From contig JAKAOD010000026.1 in assembly GCA_021823365.1 (NCBI GenBank), positions 1-13,204 on the forward strand: 13,204 bases of DNA, given 5' to 3'. Under the pieces are notes generated by a model. The model ran no database searches and was not told the origin of the DNA. It saw only the letters and a list, made by a program, of their open reading frames with translations. Numbering within the stretch: position 1 is the first letter of the stretch; every line of letters begins with the position of its first letter. This stretch comes from Actinomycetes bacterium (GTDB lineage Bacteria > Actinomycetota > Acidimicrobiia > Acidimicrobiales > Bog-793). A program made the position numbers and the translations under genes. Of this stretch, positions 13,116-13,204 are shown in pieces.

Positions 13116-13165
13116 CGCACGCCGCCGCGGTGGGCCGCCGGGCCGGGCTGACGCACGCCGCCGCG
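13096..13165. repeat. Tandem 34-base duplication across the hemL stop codon
   Basis: 13096-13129 and 13132-13165 are identical at 33 of 34 positions (T/C at the twelfth base) with a 2-base spacer, period 36. Copy 1 contains the last hemL codons and the TGA at 13113-13115; copy 2 repeats them, including the TGA, in the same frame. Confidence 0.9.
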
Positions 13166-13196
13166 CCGTCTCAGCGGAGAAGGGACGCGGCCTTTT
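13160..13196 (+). terminator. Probable terminator after hemL
   Basis: GCCGCGCC (13160-13167) can pair with the segment at 13183-13191 (GG, a bulged A, then CGCGGC). An inner TCTC/GAGA stem encloses an AGCG loop (13169-13180), and CTTTT follows at 13192-13196. The imperfect stem plus short T-run fits a weak intrinsic terminator for the hem cluster. Confidence 0.4.
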
Positions 13197-13204
13197 GCGG
13201 CATC

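Noticed and set aside
1..13204. CRISPR array, tRNA or rRNA genes, insertion sequence, defence or biosynthetic system
   Set aside because: No spaced direct-repeat array, cloverleaf, transposase or matching protein family was seen; the genes are core metabolic and regulatory.

Overview
The window is very GC-rich, with codons ending overwhelmingly in G or C and many GTG/TTG starts. Its gene content is typically actinobacterial: Ni-superoxide dismutase, an MshA-like mycothiol glycosyltransferase, an actinobacterial YbjN protein, Rex next to hemACDB, and short promoter-to-start distances. A deep-branching high-GC actinobacterium such as Acidimicrobiia is my best guess; this is inference from gene style and order, not from a marker gene.

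Layout. Positions 1-270 hold the 3' end of a PRC-barrel gene. A two-TM potassium channel with a cytosolic RCK region follows (406-1467). Its tail overlaps, tail to tail, sodN on the minus strand (1433-1852), which is divergent from its likely maturation protease sodX (2004-2525). Next come an XRE regulator (2551-2973), an MshA-like glycosyltransferase (2986-4269), a YbjN protein (4285-4785), proC (4825-5631) and a small excisionase-type HTH protein (5724-5927). A SAM hydroxide adenosyltransferase homologue (5956-6768) and the redox sensor rex (6802-7521) lead into the tetrapyrrole genes: hemA (7631-8911), hemC (8908-9858), hemD (9855-10667), hemB (10679-11674) and hemL (11667-13115). No gap exceeds 300 bases and no RNA gene or mobile element is visible.

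How they work together. hemA and hemL make 5-aminolevulinate from glutamyl-tRNA; hemB, hemC and hemD convert it to uroporphyrinogen III, the branch point for haem, sirohaem and cobalamin. Rex senses NADH/NAD+ and sits beside hemACD in Streptomyces too. The order XRE, mshA, ybjN, proC, small HTH, hemACDB, hemL follows, from memory, the order of the same genes in Mycobacterium tuberculosis (Rv0474 to Rv0524) with the intervening genes absent, so most of the window looks like an ancestral actinobacterial block and not a mobile island.

The main anomaly is an in-frame TAG in hemB, in the metal-binding loop, with an otherwise intact frame on both sides. Other points of note are a recurring -10-like hexamer 6-9 bases before start codons that lack a ribosome binding site, a repeat-built Gly/Ala/Glu N-terminal extension on HemL, a tandem duplication across the hemL stop codon, and a His-to-Asp change at an expected catalytic residue of the SAM hydrolase homologue. 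I did not find a convincing previously undescribed multi-gene system.
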